Assembly (NCBI RefSeq): GCF_002014855.1
Contig: NZ_MUYV01000001.1
Coordinates: 372,001-436,000 of the forward strand
Source of the DNA: Moraxella porci DSM 25326
Lineage (GTDB): Bacteria; Pseudomonadota; Gammaproteobacteria; Pseudomonadales; Moraxellaceae
DNA length: 64,000 nt
Direction: 5' to 3'
Shown here: positions 1 to 9,799 of the stretch, piece by piece
Layout of the letters: every line of letters begins with the position of its first letter
Numbering within the stretch: position 1 is the first letter of the stretch
The notes under the pieces: model-generated
The model's input: only the letters and a program-made list of their open reading frames with translations
Databases searched by the model: none
Told to the model about the DNA's origin: nothing
Made by a program: the position numbers and the translations under genes

Positions 1-808
1 CCAAAAGCAACCAGGCTTCCCTGAAGATGTCCTGCCAAAGTACCTGTCAGAACAGGGTATTCCGTATTATATCCTAGAAAAGGACACTTATAGCATTGTC
101 AAGCAAGTCGTCCCTGAAGGTAAGACCTACTGCTCAGCTTGCTCTCGTCTGCGTCGTGGCTCATTGTACGGATTTGCTAAACAAATCGGTGCGACCAAAG
201 TGGCATTAGGTCATCATCGTGATGATATTTTGGCGACTTTTTTCCTAAACCTATTCCATGGTGGTAGTCTAAAAGCCATGCCGCCAAAGCTATTAAGCGA
301 TGATAAACAAAATGTGCTGATTCGTCCGCTTGCTTATGTCGCCGAAAAGGACATCATTAAATACGCCAATTACAAAAAATTCCCCATCATTCCATGTAAT
401 CTATGCGGCAGCCAAGAAAATCTGCAGCGTGCGATGATTAATGAGATGCTCCGTGAATGGGATCATGCACATCCAAAACGCCTAGCCAGTATGTTTAAGG
501 CACTGCAAAATGTCGCGCCAAGTCAGCTTGCCGACCGCAATTTGTTTGATTTTGAGAATCTTAGCCTTGAGCGTACGGATGATGAGCGATTGTTTGAAGG
601 GGATAATATTCAGGCGGGCGTGACCGAAGAGCTGGATAAGATGGGCTTACCGATCAATCCTTTGGTGCAGACATTTAGCCCAAAGCATCACGACAATCTA
701 AGTCAACAAGAAGAGCAGACCCAGCAAGTGACATCAGCTCAATCACACACTGAGCAAGATGAGAAGTCATCGGCTTTTAAAATTCCAGTCATCAATCCTT
801 TGATCTGA
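1..808 (+). CDS. ttcA: tRNA 2-thiocytidine biosynthesis protein TtcA (5' end outside window)
   Basis: ATP- and iron-sulfur-dependent enzyme that thiolates C32 of certain tRNAs in the cytoplasm. The reading frame is open from base 2, so the N-terminal PP-loop is cut off by the window edge. Visible are the first CxxC pair ([10 protein letters not shown], codons at about 131-142), the GHHRDD segment, the [13 protein letters not shown] stretch and the second CxxC pair (CNLC, about 395-406), all typical of TtcA. The last 60 or so residues form a Gln/Glu-rich tail beyond the conserved core. An ATG is not needed inside the window; the TTG at 164 is an internal leucine codon. The gene ends just before a strong hairpin terminator. 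Confidence 0.95.
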   Translation, partial: QKQPGFPEDVLPKYLSEQGIPYYILEKDTYSIVKQVVPEGKTYCSACSRLRRGSLYGFAKQIGATKVALGHHRDDILATFFLNLFHGGSLKAMPPKLLSDDKQNVLIRPLAYVAEKDIIKYANYKKFPIIPCNLCGSQENLQRAMINEMLREWDHAHPKRLASMFKALQNVAPSQLADRNLFDFENLSLERTDDERLFEGDNIQAGVTEELDKMGLPINPLVQTFSPKHHDNLSQQEEQTQQVTSAQSHTEQDEKSSAFKIPVINPLI

Positions 809-810
809 TA

Positions 811-841
811 AAAACCCCAGTGTCACGGCACTGGGGTTTTT
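811..841. terminator. bidirectional Rho-independent terminator between ttcA and rocD
   Basis: Perfect 12-bp stem (AAAACCCCAGTG with CACTGGGGTTTT) around a 6-nt loop. The stem is flanked by A and T runs, so it can end both ttcA (rightward) and the convergent aminotransferase gene. Confidence 0.9.
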
Positions 842-850
842 GTATGGGTA

Positions 851-2038
851 TTATAACACTTGGCGGATTTTTGAGAGCGCCAGATCAATCTCTTCTTTGG
901 TGATGATCAAAGGCGGTGCAAAGCGGATCACGGTATCGTGCGTTTCTTTGCACAAAAGCCCAAGCTCTTTGAGTTTTTCGCAATATGGTCGAGCCGCTTC
1001 AGTCAGCTCAACACCGATGAACAATCCGCGGCCACGCACTTCTTTGATGATGGGGTTATTGATATTTTTAAGCTGTGATAAAAAATAATCGCCCAATTCT
1101 GCTGAATTTTCAACCAATTTATCTTCAACCAACACATCCAAAGCTGTCATCGATACCGCGCAAGCCAGTGGATTGCCGCCAAAAGTCGAACCGTGCGAGC
1201 CAGGTTCAAAGACCCCTAGGATCTCATCATCAGCCACCACGCATGAGATCGGGAACACGCCACCACCCAAAGCTTTGCCAAGAATGTACATGTCTGGAAC
1301 GATGTCTTCATGCTCACACGCAAACATCTTGCCAGTACGACCCAAACCTGCCTGAATCTCATCAGCAATGAACAACACGCGGTTTTCGCGGCAAAGCTCA
1401 AAGGCTTGTTTCATATAGCCTTTTGGTGGGATATTGATGCCAGCTTCCCCTTGAATCGGCTCAATGATAAAGGCGGCAGTATTGGGCGTAATCGCATCTT
1501 TGAGCGCCTGTAGATCTCCATAAGGCACAAGCTTAATGCCTGTCAATAACGGGCCAAAGCCACGCTGATAATCAGGATCGGACGACAGTGATACCGCGCC
1601 CAGTGTCCGACCGTGAAAATTGCCCACGCAAGCGATAATTTCGGCTTGATTATCAGCAATACCCTTGACATCATAGCCCCATCGACGCGCGGTTTTTAGG
1701 GCGGTTTCGACAGCTTCGGCGCCTGTATTCATCGGCAGAACACGACTTTTGCCAGACAGTTTACAGATTTTCTCACTCCAAGGTGCCAACTGATCATTAT
1801 GAAAGGCGCGACTGGTCAGGGTGACTTTCTCGGCTTGTGATTTGAGCGTCTGAATGATGCGCGGATGACAGTGGCCTTGATTGACGGCTGAATAGGCGCT
1901 TAGCATGTCCATATAGCGCTTGCCTTCAGGATCTTCAACCCAAATGCCAGAGGCTTGGCTGATGACAATGGGCAGGGGTAGGTAGTTTTTGGTGCCGTAT
2001 TTGTCATTTTGGGCAATCAGTTGTTCTGTTTTGGTCAT
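851..2038 (-). CDS. rocD: ornithine--oxo-acid aminotransferase
   Basis: PLP enzyme of class III (fold type I) that transfers the delta-amino group of ornithine to 2-oxoglutarate, giving glutamate semialdehyde. 395 residues, close to the usual 400. Seen: [17 protein letters not shown] near the N-terminus, [13 protein letters not shown], the EPIQGEAGI and [14 protein letters not shown] blocks, and the PLP lysine at about residue 255 in ILGKALGGG. These match RocD better than ArgD, although some acetylornithine aminotransferase activity cannot be excluded. The frame is open to 2110, but an AGGAG-like GGAG sits 8 nt before the ATG at 2038, whereas the longer start would overlap aroQ. It lies 28 bp downstream of aroQ on the same strand. 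Confidence 0.9.
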   Translation of the reverse strand: MTKTEQLIAQNDKYGTKNYLPLPIVISQASGIWVEDPEGKRYMDMLSAYSAVNQGHCHPRIIQTLKSQAEKVTLTSRAFHNDQLAPWSEKICKLSGKSRVLPMNTGAEAVETALKTARRWGYDVKGIADNQAEIIACVGNFHGRTLGAVSLSSDPDYQRGFGPLLTGIKLVPYGDLQALKDAITPNTAAFIIEPIQGEAGINIPPKGYMKQAFELCRENRVLFIADEIQAGLGRTGKMFACEHEDIVPDMYILGKALGGGVFPISCVVADDEILGVFEPGSHGSTFGGNPLACAVSMTALDVLVEDKLVENSAELGDYFLSQLKNINNPIIKEVRGRGLFIGVELTEAARPYCEKLKELGLLCKETHDTVIRFAPPLIITKEEIDLALSKIRQVL

Positions 2039-2066
2039 GAGAGTCTCCATTTTCATTAAGGTTTGT

Positions 2067-2537
2067 TTATAAATTCTTGATAAACCAGTCCAGAGCCATA
2101 TCATAGCCACTGTCGCCTAAGCCGCAGATGACGCCGACTGCTTTATCTGAGAAATAAGAATGGCTGCGAAAGGGTTCGCGAGCATGAATGTTTGATAGAT
2201 GAACCTCAATAAATGGCTTATTCAATGCGGCAAGTGCATCACGAATGGCGACTGAGGTATGAGTATGGGCAGCAGGATTGATAATGACAGCATCGATGGG
2301 TTTATTGGATAATAAGCCTTGCTCACTGATAAAATCGACGATGGCGCCTTCGTGATTGGATTGAAAGCAAATCAGCTCAATGTGATGCTCACGAGATTTA
2401 TTGATAAGTCTGTCTTCAATATCTTTTAGCGTCGTATATCCGTAAATCTCAGGTTCGCGCTTGCCTAAGAGATGCAAATTCGGCCCATTAATGAGGGCGA
2501 TCTTTTTGGGGGTTTGGGTGGGATTTTGAGTGATCAT
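2067..2537 (-). CDS. aroQ: type II 3-dehydroquinate dehydratase
   Basis: Third step of the shikimate pathway, dehydrating 3-dehydroquinate. Class II signature: [17 protein letters not shown] with the active-site Arg and Tyr, [10 protein letters not shown], and [17 protein letters not shown] carrying the catalytic His, then [14 protein letters not shown]. The start was set at 2537 (MITQNPTQ), giving 156 residues; another in-frame ATG lies at 2558. Neither start has a strong Shine-Dalgarno sequence. It probably shares a transcript with the aminotransferase gene downstream, although the two functions are not linked. Confidence 0.93.
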   Translation of the reverse strand: MITQNPTQTPKKIALINGPNLHLLGKREPEIYGYTTLKDIEDRLINKSREHHIELICFQSNHEGAIVDFISEQGLLSNKPIDAVIINPAAHTHTSVAIRDALAALNKPFIEVHLSNIHAREPFRSHSYFSDKAVGVICGLGDSGYDMALDWFIKNL

Positions 2538-2558
2538 CGGATATTGTCCGTGTTGCAA

Positions 2559-2882
2559 AAAATCATTGTATCGAATTTATCGGCGTTTGGCAAATATTTG
2601 CTAAATGCCAAATAAATGGGAATGGTTTGTGGTTTTATAGCAAGACCTTAGCCAGCATCTTTTATGTCACAGCGGTGAGTTGTCTGGATATTAGCTAGGT
2701 ATTTTATAAATAAATGTTGAATATTCTGAATTTTCCGTATTGTAAGTATTTGTAATTAGCCAAAATGATGGTAAGATTTCACCAAAATCAATTAATGATT
2801 TTTGGCGTGCTAGATGATCTGATCGTCAAGCTGATAATAATTTAACCCATCAAAATGATGAGGTATTCAAGGAAAATTTGTT
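2559..2882. other. divergent intergenic region aroQ / cspA
   Basis: 324 bp without a gene. It holds the putative cspA promoter near 2750-2777 followed by a leader of about 100 nt, which is typical of cold-shock genes whose 5' UTR folds in a temperature-dependent way. No RNA gene was recognised. The aroQ promoter should lie at its left edge but no clear boxes were seen. Confidence 0.5.
2750..2777 (+). promoter_or_regulatory. putative sigma-70 promoter of the cold-shock gene
   Basis: -35-like TTGTAA at 2750-2755, a 16-bp spacer and -10-like TAAGAT at 2772-2777 preceded by TG (extended -10). It would give a leader of about 100 nt. Motif reading only. Confidence 0.45.
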
Positions 2883-3089
2883 ATGTCTAAAGAACAAGGT
2901 ATTGTGAAATGGTTCAATGACGCCAAGGGTTTTGGTTTCATTCAGCGTGCCACAGGTGAGGATGTGTTTGTGCATTTTCGCGCCATCCAAAGTGAAGGCT
3001 ATCGCTCACTTAAAGAGGGTCAGTCTGTTGAGTTTGTGGTGACTGAAGGCGATAAAGGCCTGCAAGCTGAAGAAGTGGTTAAGCTATGA
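2883..3089 (+). CDS. cold-shock protein, CspA family
   Basis: 68-residue single cold-shock domain (OB fold) that binds single-stranded RNA or DNA and acts as an RNA chaperone. RNP1 (KGFGFI) and RNP2 (DVFVHF) are intact, and the N-terminal [11 protein letters not shown] is typical. AAGGA precedes the ATG by 8-9 nt. It is monocistronic, with its own promoter and terminator. Which paralogue it is (CspA, CspC, CspE or other) cannot be told from sequence alone. Confidence 0.95.
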   Translation: MSKEQGIVKWFNDAKGFGFIQRATGEDVFVHFRAIQSEGYRSLKEGQSVEFVVTEGDKGLQAEEVVKL

Positions 3090-3153
3090 TTTGCCAGTAG
3101 CTTGGCAAGATGCTAAGCTGACAGCAAACCATTAAGCTAACCAATAAGCAACC

Positions 3154-3186
3154 AAAAACGGCAAAGATGTACATTGCCGTTTTTTT
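3154..3186. terminator. terminator downstream of cspA (probably bidirectional)
   Basis: 11-bp stem AAAAACGGCAA / TTGCCGTTTTT with a 9-nt loop and flanking A and T runs. It serves cspA rightward and possibly the pirin gene leftward. Confidence 0.88.
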
Positions 3187-3195
3187 ATTTTGTGA

Positions 3196-4110
3196 TCAGC
3201 TTTGTAAGATGCCATCAGGCACTTCTGGAGCTGGCAGTCTGCGCAGATCGGTGCCATCTAGCGAAATATCACCAAACCGCGGATGACCTGCATTCCAATC
3301 AGCAACCGCTTGCTTTAGATCATCAACATTATCTGCAACAAAATTCCACCAAATGATGGTCGGGTGCGAAAGTGGCTTGCCGCCAAGCAGCATCAGATGG
3401 GTGCCTTTTTTGGCGGATAATTGAACGGAGTCTGAAGCATTGACACAATCGGAGAGCACCACAAGTTCATCTTGATGGTAGGTCTCGCCATTCACATTCA
3501 GCTCGCCATCGATAATTAAAAAACCATATTCAAAGCCATCCACCGCCTCGATCTCAAACTGAGCATCTTGGGTGAATTGCATATCTACACCGACCAGAGG
3601 GCTGTACTGGGTGGTCGGCGCAGTATGACCGTGATAACTGCCCGTTGTTAAGATATAATTCACACCATCACGGCTCCAAGTCGGCAGCTCTGGATAATGC
3701 TCGAAATTTGGGGCGATGGCTTGATCCGTGGGTAGGGCGATCCATAGTTGCACAGCATGCAAGTCCTTAACGCCATCAGGGGTTTGCTCGGTGTGGCTGA
3801 TGCCAGTTTGATTGCCAGTACCTGCGGTCATCAGATTGACTTGTTTAGGGCGGATTAATTGGCGATGGCCAAGGCTGTCTTGATGCCATACTTCGCCTGA
3901 CAGCATCCAAGTAAAGGTCTGTAAATTTAGATGCGGATGTAAGCCAACCTGCAATCCTGCCTCATCATCGGCGAATGAAAGATCATCTGAACCTGCATGG
4001 TCCAAAAAGCACCAAGCACCAATGGTTTTTCTGTGTCTTTGGGGTAAAAAACGCGACACAGGAATGCCGCCGACATCTTTGGTTTTGGCGTCAAATTTAT
4101 CTACGCTCAT
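3196..4110 (-). CDS. pirin family protein
   Basis: 304-residue bicupin. The N-terminal cupin carries the metal-site pattern GLHPHLNLQTFTWMLSGEVWHQDS and later the GISHTEQ His-Glu pair, and the C-terminal cupin ends in GGKPLSHPTIIWWNFV. Family members bind Fe(II); some are quercetin dioxygenases, others act as transcription cofactors, and the role here is unknown. It has its own terminator side and is divergent from the cyclophilin gene across 285 bp. The ATG at 4110 follows AAGGAAATCTT, a good ribosome binding site. Confidence 0.9.
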   Translation of the reverse strand: MSVDKFDAKTKDVGGIPVSRFLPQRHRKTIGAWCFLDHAGSDDLSFADDEAGLQVGLHPHLNLQTFTWMLSGEVWHQDSLGHRQLIRPKQVNLMTAGTGNQTGISHTEQTPDGVKDLHAVQLWIALPTDQAIAPNFEHYPELPTWSRDGVNYILTTGSYHGHTAPTTQYSPLVGVDMQFTQDAQFEIEAVDGFEYGFLIIDGELNVNGETYHQDELVVLSDCVNASDSVQLSAKKGTHLMLLGGKPLSHPTIIWWNFVADNVDDLKQAVADWNAGHPRFGDISLDGTDLRRLPAPEVPDGILQS

Positions 4111-4322
4111 AAGATTTCCTTAATTATTGATGAGTTAATAAGTGATTGATCATCACTGGTCAAAAGAGTATTGATACAATTAGATCAGTATAGATAGTAG
4201 CAGTATAAGCGTAAATACAGCCATTTTAAAGTCAAATTTTGTTAAGCGATCTTGTTGGTTTATTTTGGTGGTTTATTAAGACGCACGCAGGATTGATGAA
4301 TCGTTTTATTTATTGCAAAATA

Positions 4323-4331
4323 TGCTACAAT
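4323..4331 (+). promoter_or_regulatory. putative extended -10 promoter of the cyclophilin gene
   Basis: TGCTACAAT, i.e. TG plus -10 TACAAT at 4326-4331, about 60 bp before the start codon. No convincing -35 box. Confidence 0.35.
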
Positions 4332-4347
4332 AATTGTTAGGCTTCGG

Positions 4348-4359
4348 ATGATAATCATT
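4348..4359. promoter_or_regulatory. possible Fur-like operator core
   Basis: ATGATAATCATT matches the central 12 bases of the classical 19-bp Fur box and includes the perfect palindrome ATGATAATCAT. The outer bases do not match. It lies just downstream of the putative cyclophilin promoter, where a repressor would block transcription. Confidence 0.25.
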
Positions 4360-4395
4360 TAGAAGATATGATGTATTTTTGACAAGGAAGACACC

Positions 4396-5352
4396 ATGAC
4401 CTTATCACTAACTTGTAAGCTGATGCTTGGCTCATTGATCACAATGATGATGACCGCTCATGCCGCCGAACATGTCAGCACCACCATCTCCCATAGCATT
4501 CACCCCATCACACACAGCCATCGAAGTAGCGCTGAGGTCTTGGCTGCCAGCAGTGATGCTGAGTGGTATGAGCTTAAGCAAGATAACTTAATCTACATCA
4601 CCTTGAACAATGGGCGACTGGTGGTGATGGAGCTCAATGACACCTTTGCCCCGCAGCATGCTGATCAGATCAGGCGTTTGGCCAAGGCGGCGTATTGGGA
4701 TGGTGTGCCTGTGTATCGGGTGCAGGATAATTATGTCGTGCAATTTGGCGCGCTTGATTATGCGACTGATACACTCATGAAGCCACTGCCGCCTGATGCT
4801 GTTAAGTTACCTGCAGAATTTACCATACCTGCACATTCGCTGCAAATGATGGCTCTGGAGGATGTGGACGCGCATGCAGACCGTGTCGGATTTGTGAACG
4901 GGTATCCTGCTGGTATCAAAGGTGATCAGGCGTTTTTGGTGCATTGTTATGGTATGGTGGGTGCTGCGCGCGATGATGCACCAGACAGCTCAAATGCCAC
5001 CGAGCTGTATGTGATGATCGGGCAGCCAGCGCGCCATATTGATCGACAGATCAGTGTGGTGGGACGCGTGGTGCATGGCATCGAGCAGTTAAGTTCACTG
5101 CCAAGGGGTACGGGTGCGATGGGGTTTTTTGAGGCAGGAGGGCATCCGCTCGACATCCAATCGATCCGCTTGGGATCAGATCTACCAAAGAGCGCACAGC
5201 TTCGTTTTAGAGCGCTCGATACCAATTCTCAATCTTTTGTGCAATTTGTCAATGCGCGCCGCCACATGCAAGGAGGCTGGTTCGCCGCGCCAGTATCTGG
5301 TAGGCTGGGCGTCTGTGATGTGCGTCAGACCATCCAAGTGATCGAAGGGTGA
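4396..5352 (+). CDS. periplasmic cyclophilin-type peptidyl-prolyl cis-trans isomerase
   Basis: 318 residues with an N-terminal signal peptide (hydrophobic LGSLITMMMTAHAA, likely cleaved after AHA). The cyclophilin core begins near residue 60: a strand pair (IYITLNNGRLVVMELN), the FAPQHADQIRRLAK helix, then YRVQDNYVVQFG, which replaces the standard FHR...QGGD block and resembles a known bacterial subgroup with VQDNYVVQ. GDQAFLVHCYGMVGAAR and ELYVMIG follow. The usual His/Arg of the FHR motif is altered, so catalytic strength is uncertain. AAGGAAGACACC precedes the ATG. It is monocistronic and converges with rmlC. Confidence 0.8.
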   Translation: MTLSLTCKLMLGSLITMMMTAHAAEHVSTTISHSIHPITHSHRSSAEVLAASSDAEWYELKQDNLIYITLNNGRLVVMELNDTFAPQHADQIRRLAKAAYWDGVPVYRVQDNYVVQFGALDYATDTLMKPLPPDAVKLPAEFTIPAHSLQMMALEDVDAHADRVGFVNGYPAGIKGDQAFLVHCYGMVGAARDDAPDSSNATELYVMIGQPARHIDRQISVVGRVVHGIEQLSSLPRGTGAMGFFEAGGHPLDIQSIRLGSDLPKSAQLRFRALDTNSQSFVQFVNARRHMQGGWFAAPVSGRLGVCDVRQTIQVIEG

Positions 5353-5409
5353 TGGCTTGGATGGATTAAGTGTCATGAATGATGAGGTATCTAAGATATC
5401 CTAGGATGT

Positions 5410-5970
5410 CTAAAATAACTCAGCTTCGCTTAGGGTGCTTGCCAAACGGTCTTTTTCATTAATCAGAAGCTCAAGTCCATCAGTTTGCCAATCAATGCCA
5501 ATCGTTTCATCATTCCACACGATACTTCGCTCACTATCTTTATGATAAAAGTTTGTGGTTTTATATAAAAATTGGGTGTTATCTTCTAAAGCAACAAAGC
5601 CATGAGCAAAGCCTGCAGGTATCCAAAATTGGCGATGGTTTGTTGCATTTAGTTCCACACCGACCCATTGTCCAAAGGTTGGTGAGTTTTTACGAATATC
5701 CACCGCGACATCAAAGGCACGACCTTGCACTACACGCACCAATTTTCCTTGGGCATAAGGTGGGGTTTGATAATGCAATCCACGCAACACACCTTTTGAT
5801 GACATGGAATGGTTATCTTGTACAAAGGTTGGCACATCAAAACCACGTTCTTTCAGTGCTTTTTCAAATACATTTTGGTTAAAACTTTCCATAAACCAAC
5901 CACGTTCATCAGCAAAAATGCGTGGTTCAAAAATCAATAGTTCGGGGATTTTGGTTTCTATGACGTTCAT
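5410..5970 (-). CDS. rfbC: dTDP-4-dehydrorhamnose 3,5-epimerase
   Basis: Third enzyme of dTDP-L-rhamnose synthesis (RmlC), a cupin of 186 residues, the usual length. Seen: RGWFMESFNQNVF, VQDNHSMSSKGVLRGLHYQ with the catalytic His, GKLVRVVQGRAFDVAVDIR, and WIPAGFAHGFVAL. It is the last gene of the leftward rmlBDAC block, 9 bp after rmlA. A short palindrome, AGATATCC/TAGGATGTCT, overlaps its stop codon at 5394-5411 but lacks a U-tract. Confidence 0.96.
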   Translation of the reverse strand: MNVIETKIPELLIFEPRIFADERGWFMESFNQNVFEKALKERGFDVPTFVQDNHSMSSKGVLRGLHYQTPPYAQGKLVRVVQGRAFDVAVDIRKNSPTFGQWVGVELNATNHRQFWIPAGFAHGFVALEDNTQFLYKTTNFYHKDSERSIVWNDETIGIDWQTDGLELLINEKDRLASTLSEAELF

Positions 5971-5979
5971 ATTTTCACC

Positions 5980-6870
5980 TTAACCATTGTGTTCTTTATG
6001 TAATTTTAATAAATATTGTCCGTAGCCTGTTTTCTTAAAAAACTCTGCTCGCGCCAATAGTTGTTCATCATTTATCCAACCATTAGCATAGGCAATTTCT
6101 TCTAAACACGCGACTTTTAAGCCTTGTCGATGCTCAATGGTTTGTACAAATCGGCTTGCATCAAGTAATGAGTCGTGCGTTCCAGTATCTAGCCAAGCAA
6201 AACCACGCCCAAGCAATTCAACATTAAGCGTATCTTTTTGTAAATACACATTATTAACATCAGTGATTTCTAATTCACCGCGATGCGAAGGTTTGATATT
6301 TTTGGCGATTTCTACTACATCATTATCATAAAAATACAGTCCAGTCACCGCATAATGTGATTTTGGCTCGACAGGTTTTTCTTCAATGCTTAAGGCTTTG
6401 CCATTTTTATCAAATTCTACCACGCCAAAACGCTCTGGGTCATTCACATAGTAGCCAAATACGGTCGCTCCAGTTTCTTGTGCTGATGCACGGCGTAATT
6501 GTTCGCTAAAATGCTGACCGTAGAAAATATTATCACCCAAAATTAAGCAAACATTATCATCGCCAATAAATTCTTCACCTAAAATAAAGGCCTCTGCTAA
6601 GCCATCTGGGCTTGGTTGGACTTTGTAGGATAATTTTAAGCCAAGATCGATGCCTGTTCCCAGTAGTTTTTCAAAATTTGGTAAATCTTCAGGCGTTGAA
6701 ATAATCAAAATTTCTTGAATACCTGCCAACATCAGCACCGATAATGGATAATAAATCATTGGTTTATCATAAATTGGCAATAATTGTTTTGATGTTCCCA
6801 TGGTGATTGGGTATAGGCGAGTGCCTGACCCGCCTGCCAAGATAATGCCTTTACGGTTTTTAGTTGTCAT
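5980..6870 (-). CDS. rfbA: glucose-1-phosphate thymidylyltransferase
   Basis: RmlA, which joins dTTP and glucose-1-phosphate to give dTDP-glucose, the entry point for both deoxysugars made here. 296 residues. The nucleotide-binding [11 protein letters not shown] lies near residue 13, with [25 protein letters not shown] and [18 protein letters not shown] following, and [11 protein letters not shown] later. The start overlaps the 3' end of rmlD by 11 bp, indicating translational coupling. Confidence 0.97.
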   Translation of the reverse strand: MTTKNRKGIILAGGSGTRLYPITMGTSKQLLPIYDKPMIYYPLSVLMLAGIQEILIISTPEDLPNFEKLLGTGIDLGLKLSYKVQPSPDGLAEAFILGEEFIGDDNVCLILGDNIFYGQHFSEQLRRASAQETGATVFGYYVNDPERFGVVEFDKNGKALSIEEKPVEPKSHYAVTGLYFYDNDVVEIAKNIKPSHRGELEITDVNNVYLQKDTLNVELLGRGFAWLDTGTHDSLLDASRFVQTIEHRQGLKVACLEEIAYANGWINDEQLLARAEFFKKTGYGQYLLKLHKEHNG

Positions 6871-7765
6871 GAATCAGTTCTCCAAGCACTTGGCGAACGC
6901 CTTGTTGCCAATGTGGTAAATGTAATGAAAAATTGCGTTGTAATTTGCTGGTATTAAGTCGTGAATTGTGTGGGCGCTTTGCAGGGGTTGGGTAATCCGC
7001 TGTGCCAATGGCATTGACTTGTTTTACCATCAAGTCCGCTCCCTTTTCGCGAGCCACGTCAAAAATAAATTTGGCATAGTCATACCATGAACATTCGCCC
7101 CGCGCGGCAAGATGGTAATGCCCCATCTCAATACTTGCAGAGTTCAGGTGATATTGGCGAATAATTTGGGCGGTAATGTCTGCAATCAAACTTGCCCCTG
7201 TTGGACTACCAATTTGGTCGGCAATAATTCCGAGCGTTTCACGGCTTGCTCCCAGTTTTAACATGGTTTTGATAAAGTTATTGCCATACGTGCCATAAAC
7301 CCAACTGGTGCGAAGGTTAATAAATTTTGCTCCGCTTTGCTCAAGTGCAAGTTCGCCTTGACGCTTGGTTTGCCCATACACATTGATAGGGCCCGTGCTA
7401 TCTTCTTCTGTCCAAGCAGTTTCGCCTGTACCATCAAACACATAATCGGTTGAATAATGTATCAATTGGGCTTGATGTTGTTTTGCTAATTCAGCCAAAT
7501 GTTTTACAGCCAAATGGTTAATTAACTCTGCTTGCACAGTATCAGTTTCGGCTTTATCAACCGCAGTATAGGCAGTCGCATTAACCACAATATCAGGGCG
7601 AATTTGGTCAAATGCGTGTGTTATCGCATCAAAATTCGCCACATCGCCACATAAGCCATCGGCATTGCTATGACGATCTAGGGCATAGACTTGTCCTAAA
7701 GGTTGTAAACTTCTGTCTAATTCAAAGCCGACTTGACCATTTTTACCTAAAAGTAAAATTTTCAT
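6860..7765 (-). CDS. rfbD: dTDP-4-dehydrorhamnose reductase
   Basis: RmlD, an NAD(P)H-dependent SDR that makes dTDP-L-rhamnose. 301 residues. N-terminal Rossmann motif [32 protein letters not shown], the catalytic YGQTK (YxxxK), LRTSWVYG and the C-terminal RPHNSRL. It lies 19 bp downstream of rmlB and overlaps rmlA. Confidence 0.96.
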   Translation of the reverse strand: MKILLLGKNGQVGFELDRSLQPLGQVYALDRHSNADGLCGDVANFDAITHAFDQIRPDIVVNATAYTAVDKAETDTVQAELINHLAVKHLAELAKQHQAQLIHYSTDYVFDGTGETAWTEEDSTGPINVYGQTKRQGELALEQSGAKFINLRTSWVYGTYGNNFIKTMLKLGASRETLGIIADQIGSPTGASLIADITAQIIRQYHLNSASIEMGHYHLAARGECSWYDYAKFIFDVAREKGADLMVKQVNAIGTADYPTPAKRPHNSRLNTSKLQRNFSLHLPHWQQGVRQVLGELIHDN

Positions 7766-7784
7766 CGTTTAACCTTGTTATGGC

Positions 7785-8858
7785 TTATTGATATTGCTTG
7801 TTAATCCAGTTTTGGTATTCACCACTTTGAACGTGCTCGACCCATTCTTGATTATCCAAATACCATTGAACGGTTTTACGCAAGCCTGTAGCAAAGGTTT
7901 CTTGTGGTGCCCAACCTAAATCTGCCCCAATTTTACTGGCATCAATGGCGTAGCGTAAATCATGTCCAGGGCGGTCTTTGACATAGGTAATTAAATCTGC
8001 ATATTGGGCAACACCTGTCGGTTTATTCGGTGCAAGCTCTTCTAATAATTCACAAATGGCTTTGACCACATCAATATTTTTCTGTTCATTATGTCCGCCA
8101 ATATTGTAAGTCTCGCCGACTTTTGCCGTGGTTGCCACTAAAAACAAGGCACGAGCATGGTCTTCTACATAGAGCCAATCACGGATTTGTAATCCATTGC
8201 CATACACAGGTAAAGGCTTACCATTTAACGCATTTAAAATCATTAATGGAATTAATTTTTCAGGGAAATGATAAGGCCCGTAATTATTTGAACAATTGGT
8301 AATTACCACAGGCAAGTCATACGTACGGTGCCATGCTCGCACTAAATGGTCAGAACTGGCTTTACTGGCGGAATATGGTGAACTTGGGGCATAAGGTGTG
8401 GTCTCAAGAAATAAATCATCTGTACCTTCCAAATCACCATACACTTCATCGGTTGAGATATGATGAAAACGGAATGTAGCCTTTTTATCATCGCTTAAAC
8501 CATGATAATAATGACGAGCGACTTCTAACAGCGTATAAGTACCAATAATATTGGTTTGAATAAATTCGCTTGAACCTGTAATAGAACGGTCTACATGACT
8601 TTCTGCCGCTAAGTGCATAATGATATCTGGAGTAAATTCATTAAACAATCGCTCAATTTCTGCACGATTACAAATATCTGTTTGGCTAAATTGGTAGCGT
8701 GGATTGTCAGATACAGGCAATAACGATTCTAAATTGCCTGCATAAGTCAATTTGTCCACATTTAAGACATGATGCTCGGTCGTTTGTAAAATATGGCGAA
8801 CCACTGCTGAACCGATAAAGCCTGCACCGCCTGTGATTAGGATGTTCAAATTACTCAT
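7785..8858 (-). CDS. rfbB: dTDP-glucose 4,6-dehydratase
   Basis: RmlB, which makes dTDP-4-keto-6-deoxyglucose, the branch point between rhamnose and the 3-amino sugar. 357 residues. [13 protein letters not shown] at the N-terminus (NAD), [12 protein letters not shown], the active-site STDEVYGDL (Thr-Asp-Glu) and [15 protein letters not shown] (YxxxK), then [17 protein letters not shown]. It lies 22 bp downstream of the preceding glycosyltransferase gene. Confidence 0.97.
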   Translation of the reverse strand: MSNLNILITGGAGFIGSAVVRHILQTTEHHVLNVDKLTYAGNLESLLPVSDNPRYQFSQTDICNRAEIERLFNEFTPDIIMHLAAESHVDRSITGSSEFIQTNIIGTYTLLEVARHYYHGLSDDKKATFRFHHISTDEVYGDLEGTDDLFLETTPYAPSSPYSASKASSDHLVRAWHRTYDLPVVITNCSNNYGPYHFPEKLIPLMILNALNGKPLPVYGNGLQIRDWLYVEDHARALFLVATTAKVGETYNIGGHNEQKNIDVVKAICELLEELAPNKPTGVAQYADLITYVKDRPGHDLRYAIDASKIGADLGWAPQETFATGLRKTVQWYLDNQEWVEHVQSGEYQNWINKQYQ

Positions 8859-8880
8859 TCTTTTACTCTATTTAATAATA

Positions 8881-9711
8881 CTACTTAAATAAAAATTTTA
8901 AATACAGGCAAAATTTCAAGTAATAATACGTTATTTTTTGATTATTATCTCGATAATAATGCAACTGTTTCTTTTTTGCCTTATAACATACTTTTGGATA
9001 TAAAGGATGATCTTTATACAAGTCTCGAATTTGTTGTTCGGCTTGAAACATTTTGTCAGAGTTTTTGCTTGTATTATGATCATGATAACGATATAAACAG
9101 ACAACTTCATCCAAAAACATAATGCGATGACCGTGTGCAGCAAGTTTTAGCCACATATACCAATCTTCAATCACAATAGACTCATTGTAACCACCTAGTG
9201 ATTTGATGACATCGAGTTTGTGCATTTGAGCAGGAGCAAATAATGAATTGCATAGAAATATTTCATCAAAGCAATATTCTTTCTGCCTGTTACGTATTTG
9301 CCTAATAATTCGACCATTATCATCTATTTCATCCATATTCGCAGTAACAGAGCTAAATTCTGGATTGTTTTCTAAAAAATTGACTTGTATAGAAGTTTTA
9401 TGTGGCAACATCACATCATCAGATGCAATAATACTCAAATATTTACCTTCACACCATTGTAGGGCTTCATTAAGTGTTGCTGATAAACCTTTATTAGGCC
9501 TGTGACGAAATTCAAAACGTACAAAACGTTGTTGGCATTGCTGTTGCATTTGTTGAATTTTAGTCACAGAGTCATCTTTTGAACCATCATCAATAATGAT
9601 TAGCTCAATATTTTGATAATCTTGATCTAGTATGCCTTGTATGCTTTGCTGAATATAGTGCTCATGATTATAACAAGGGATGATAATTGAAACTAAAGGC
9701 GTGCTTTTCAT
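8881..9711 (-). CDS. glycosyltransferase family 2
   Basis: 276 residues. GT-A fold N-terminus, VSIIIPCYNHEHYIQQSI, then LIIIDDGSKDDS and the ASDDVMLPHK acidic motif that holds the metal and nucleotide sugar. A later IEDWYMWLKLAAHG is typical of O-antigen or capsule GT2 enzymes. It probably adds a sugar on the cytoplasmic side of the inner membrane; acceptor and sugar are unknown. The start at 9711 (MKSTPLVS) was chosen because GGA lies at a good distance; an alternative ATG is at 9723. It is more AT-rich than the rml genes. Confidence 0.85.
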   Translation of the reverse strand: MKSTPLVSIIIPCYNHEHYIQQSIQGILDQDYQNIELIIIDDGSKDDSVTKIQQMQQQCQQRFVRFEFRHRPNKGLSATLNEALQWCEGKYLSIIASDDVMLPHKTSIQVNFLENNPEFSSVTANMDEIDDNGRIIRQIRNRQKEYCFDEIFLCNSLFAPAQMHKLDVIKSLGGYNESIVIEDWYMWLKLAAHGHRIMFLDEVVCLYRYHDHNTSKNSDKMFQAEQQIRDLYKDHPLYPKVCYKAKKKQLHYYRDNNQKITYYYLKFCLYLKFLFK

Positions 9712-9799
9712 AAGAAAATCCATTTAATATATTATGCAAAACAATGGAGATTAAAAGTTTTTCAAAATAGACTTATCATATCTATGTACAATAAATGCA

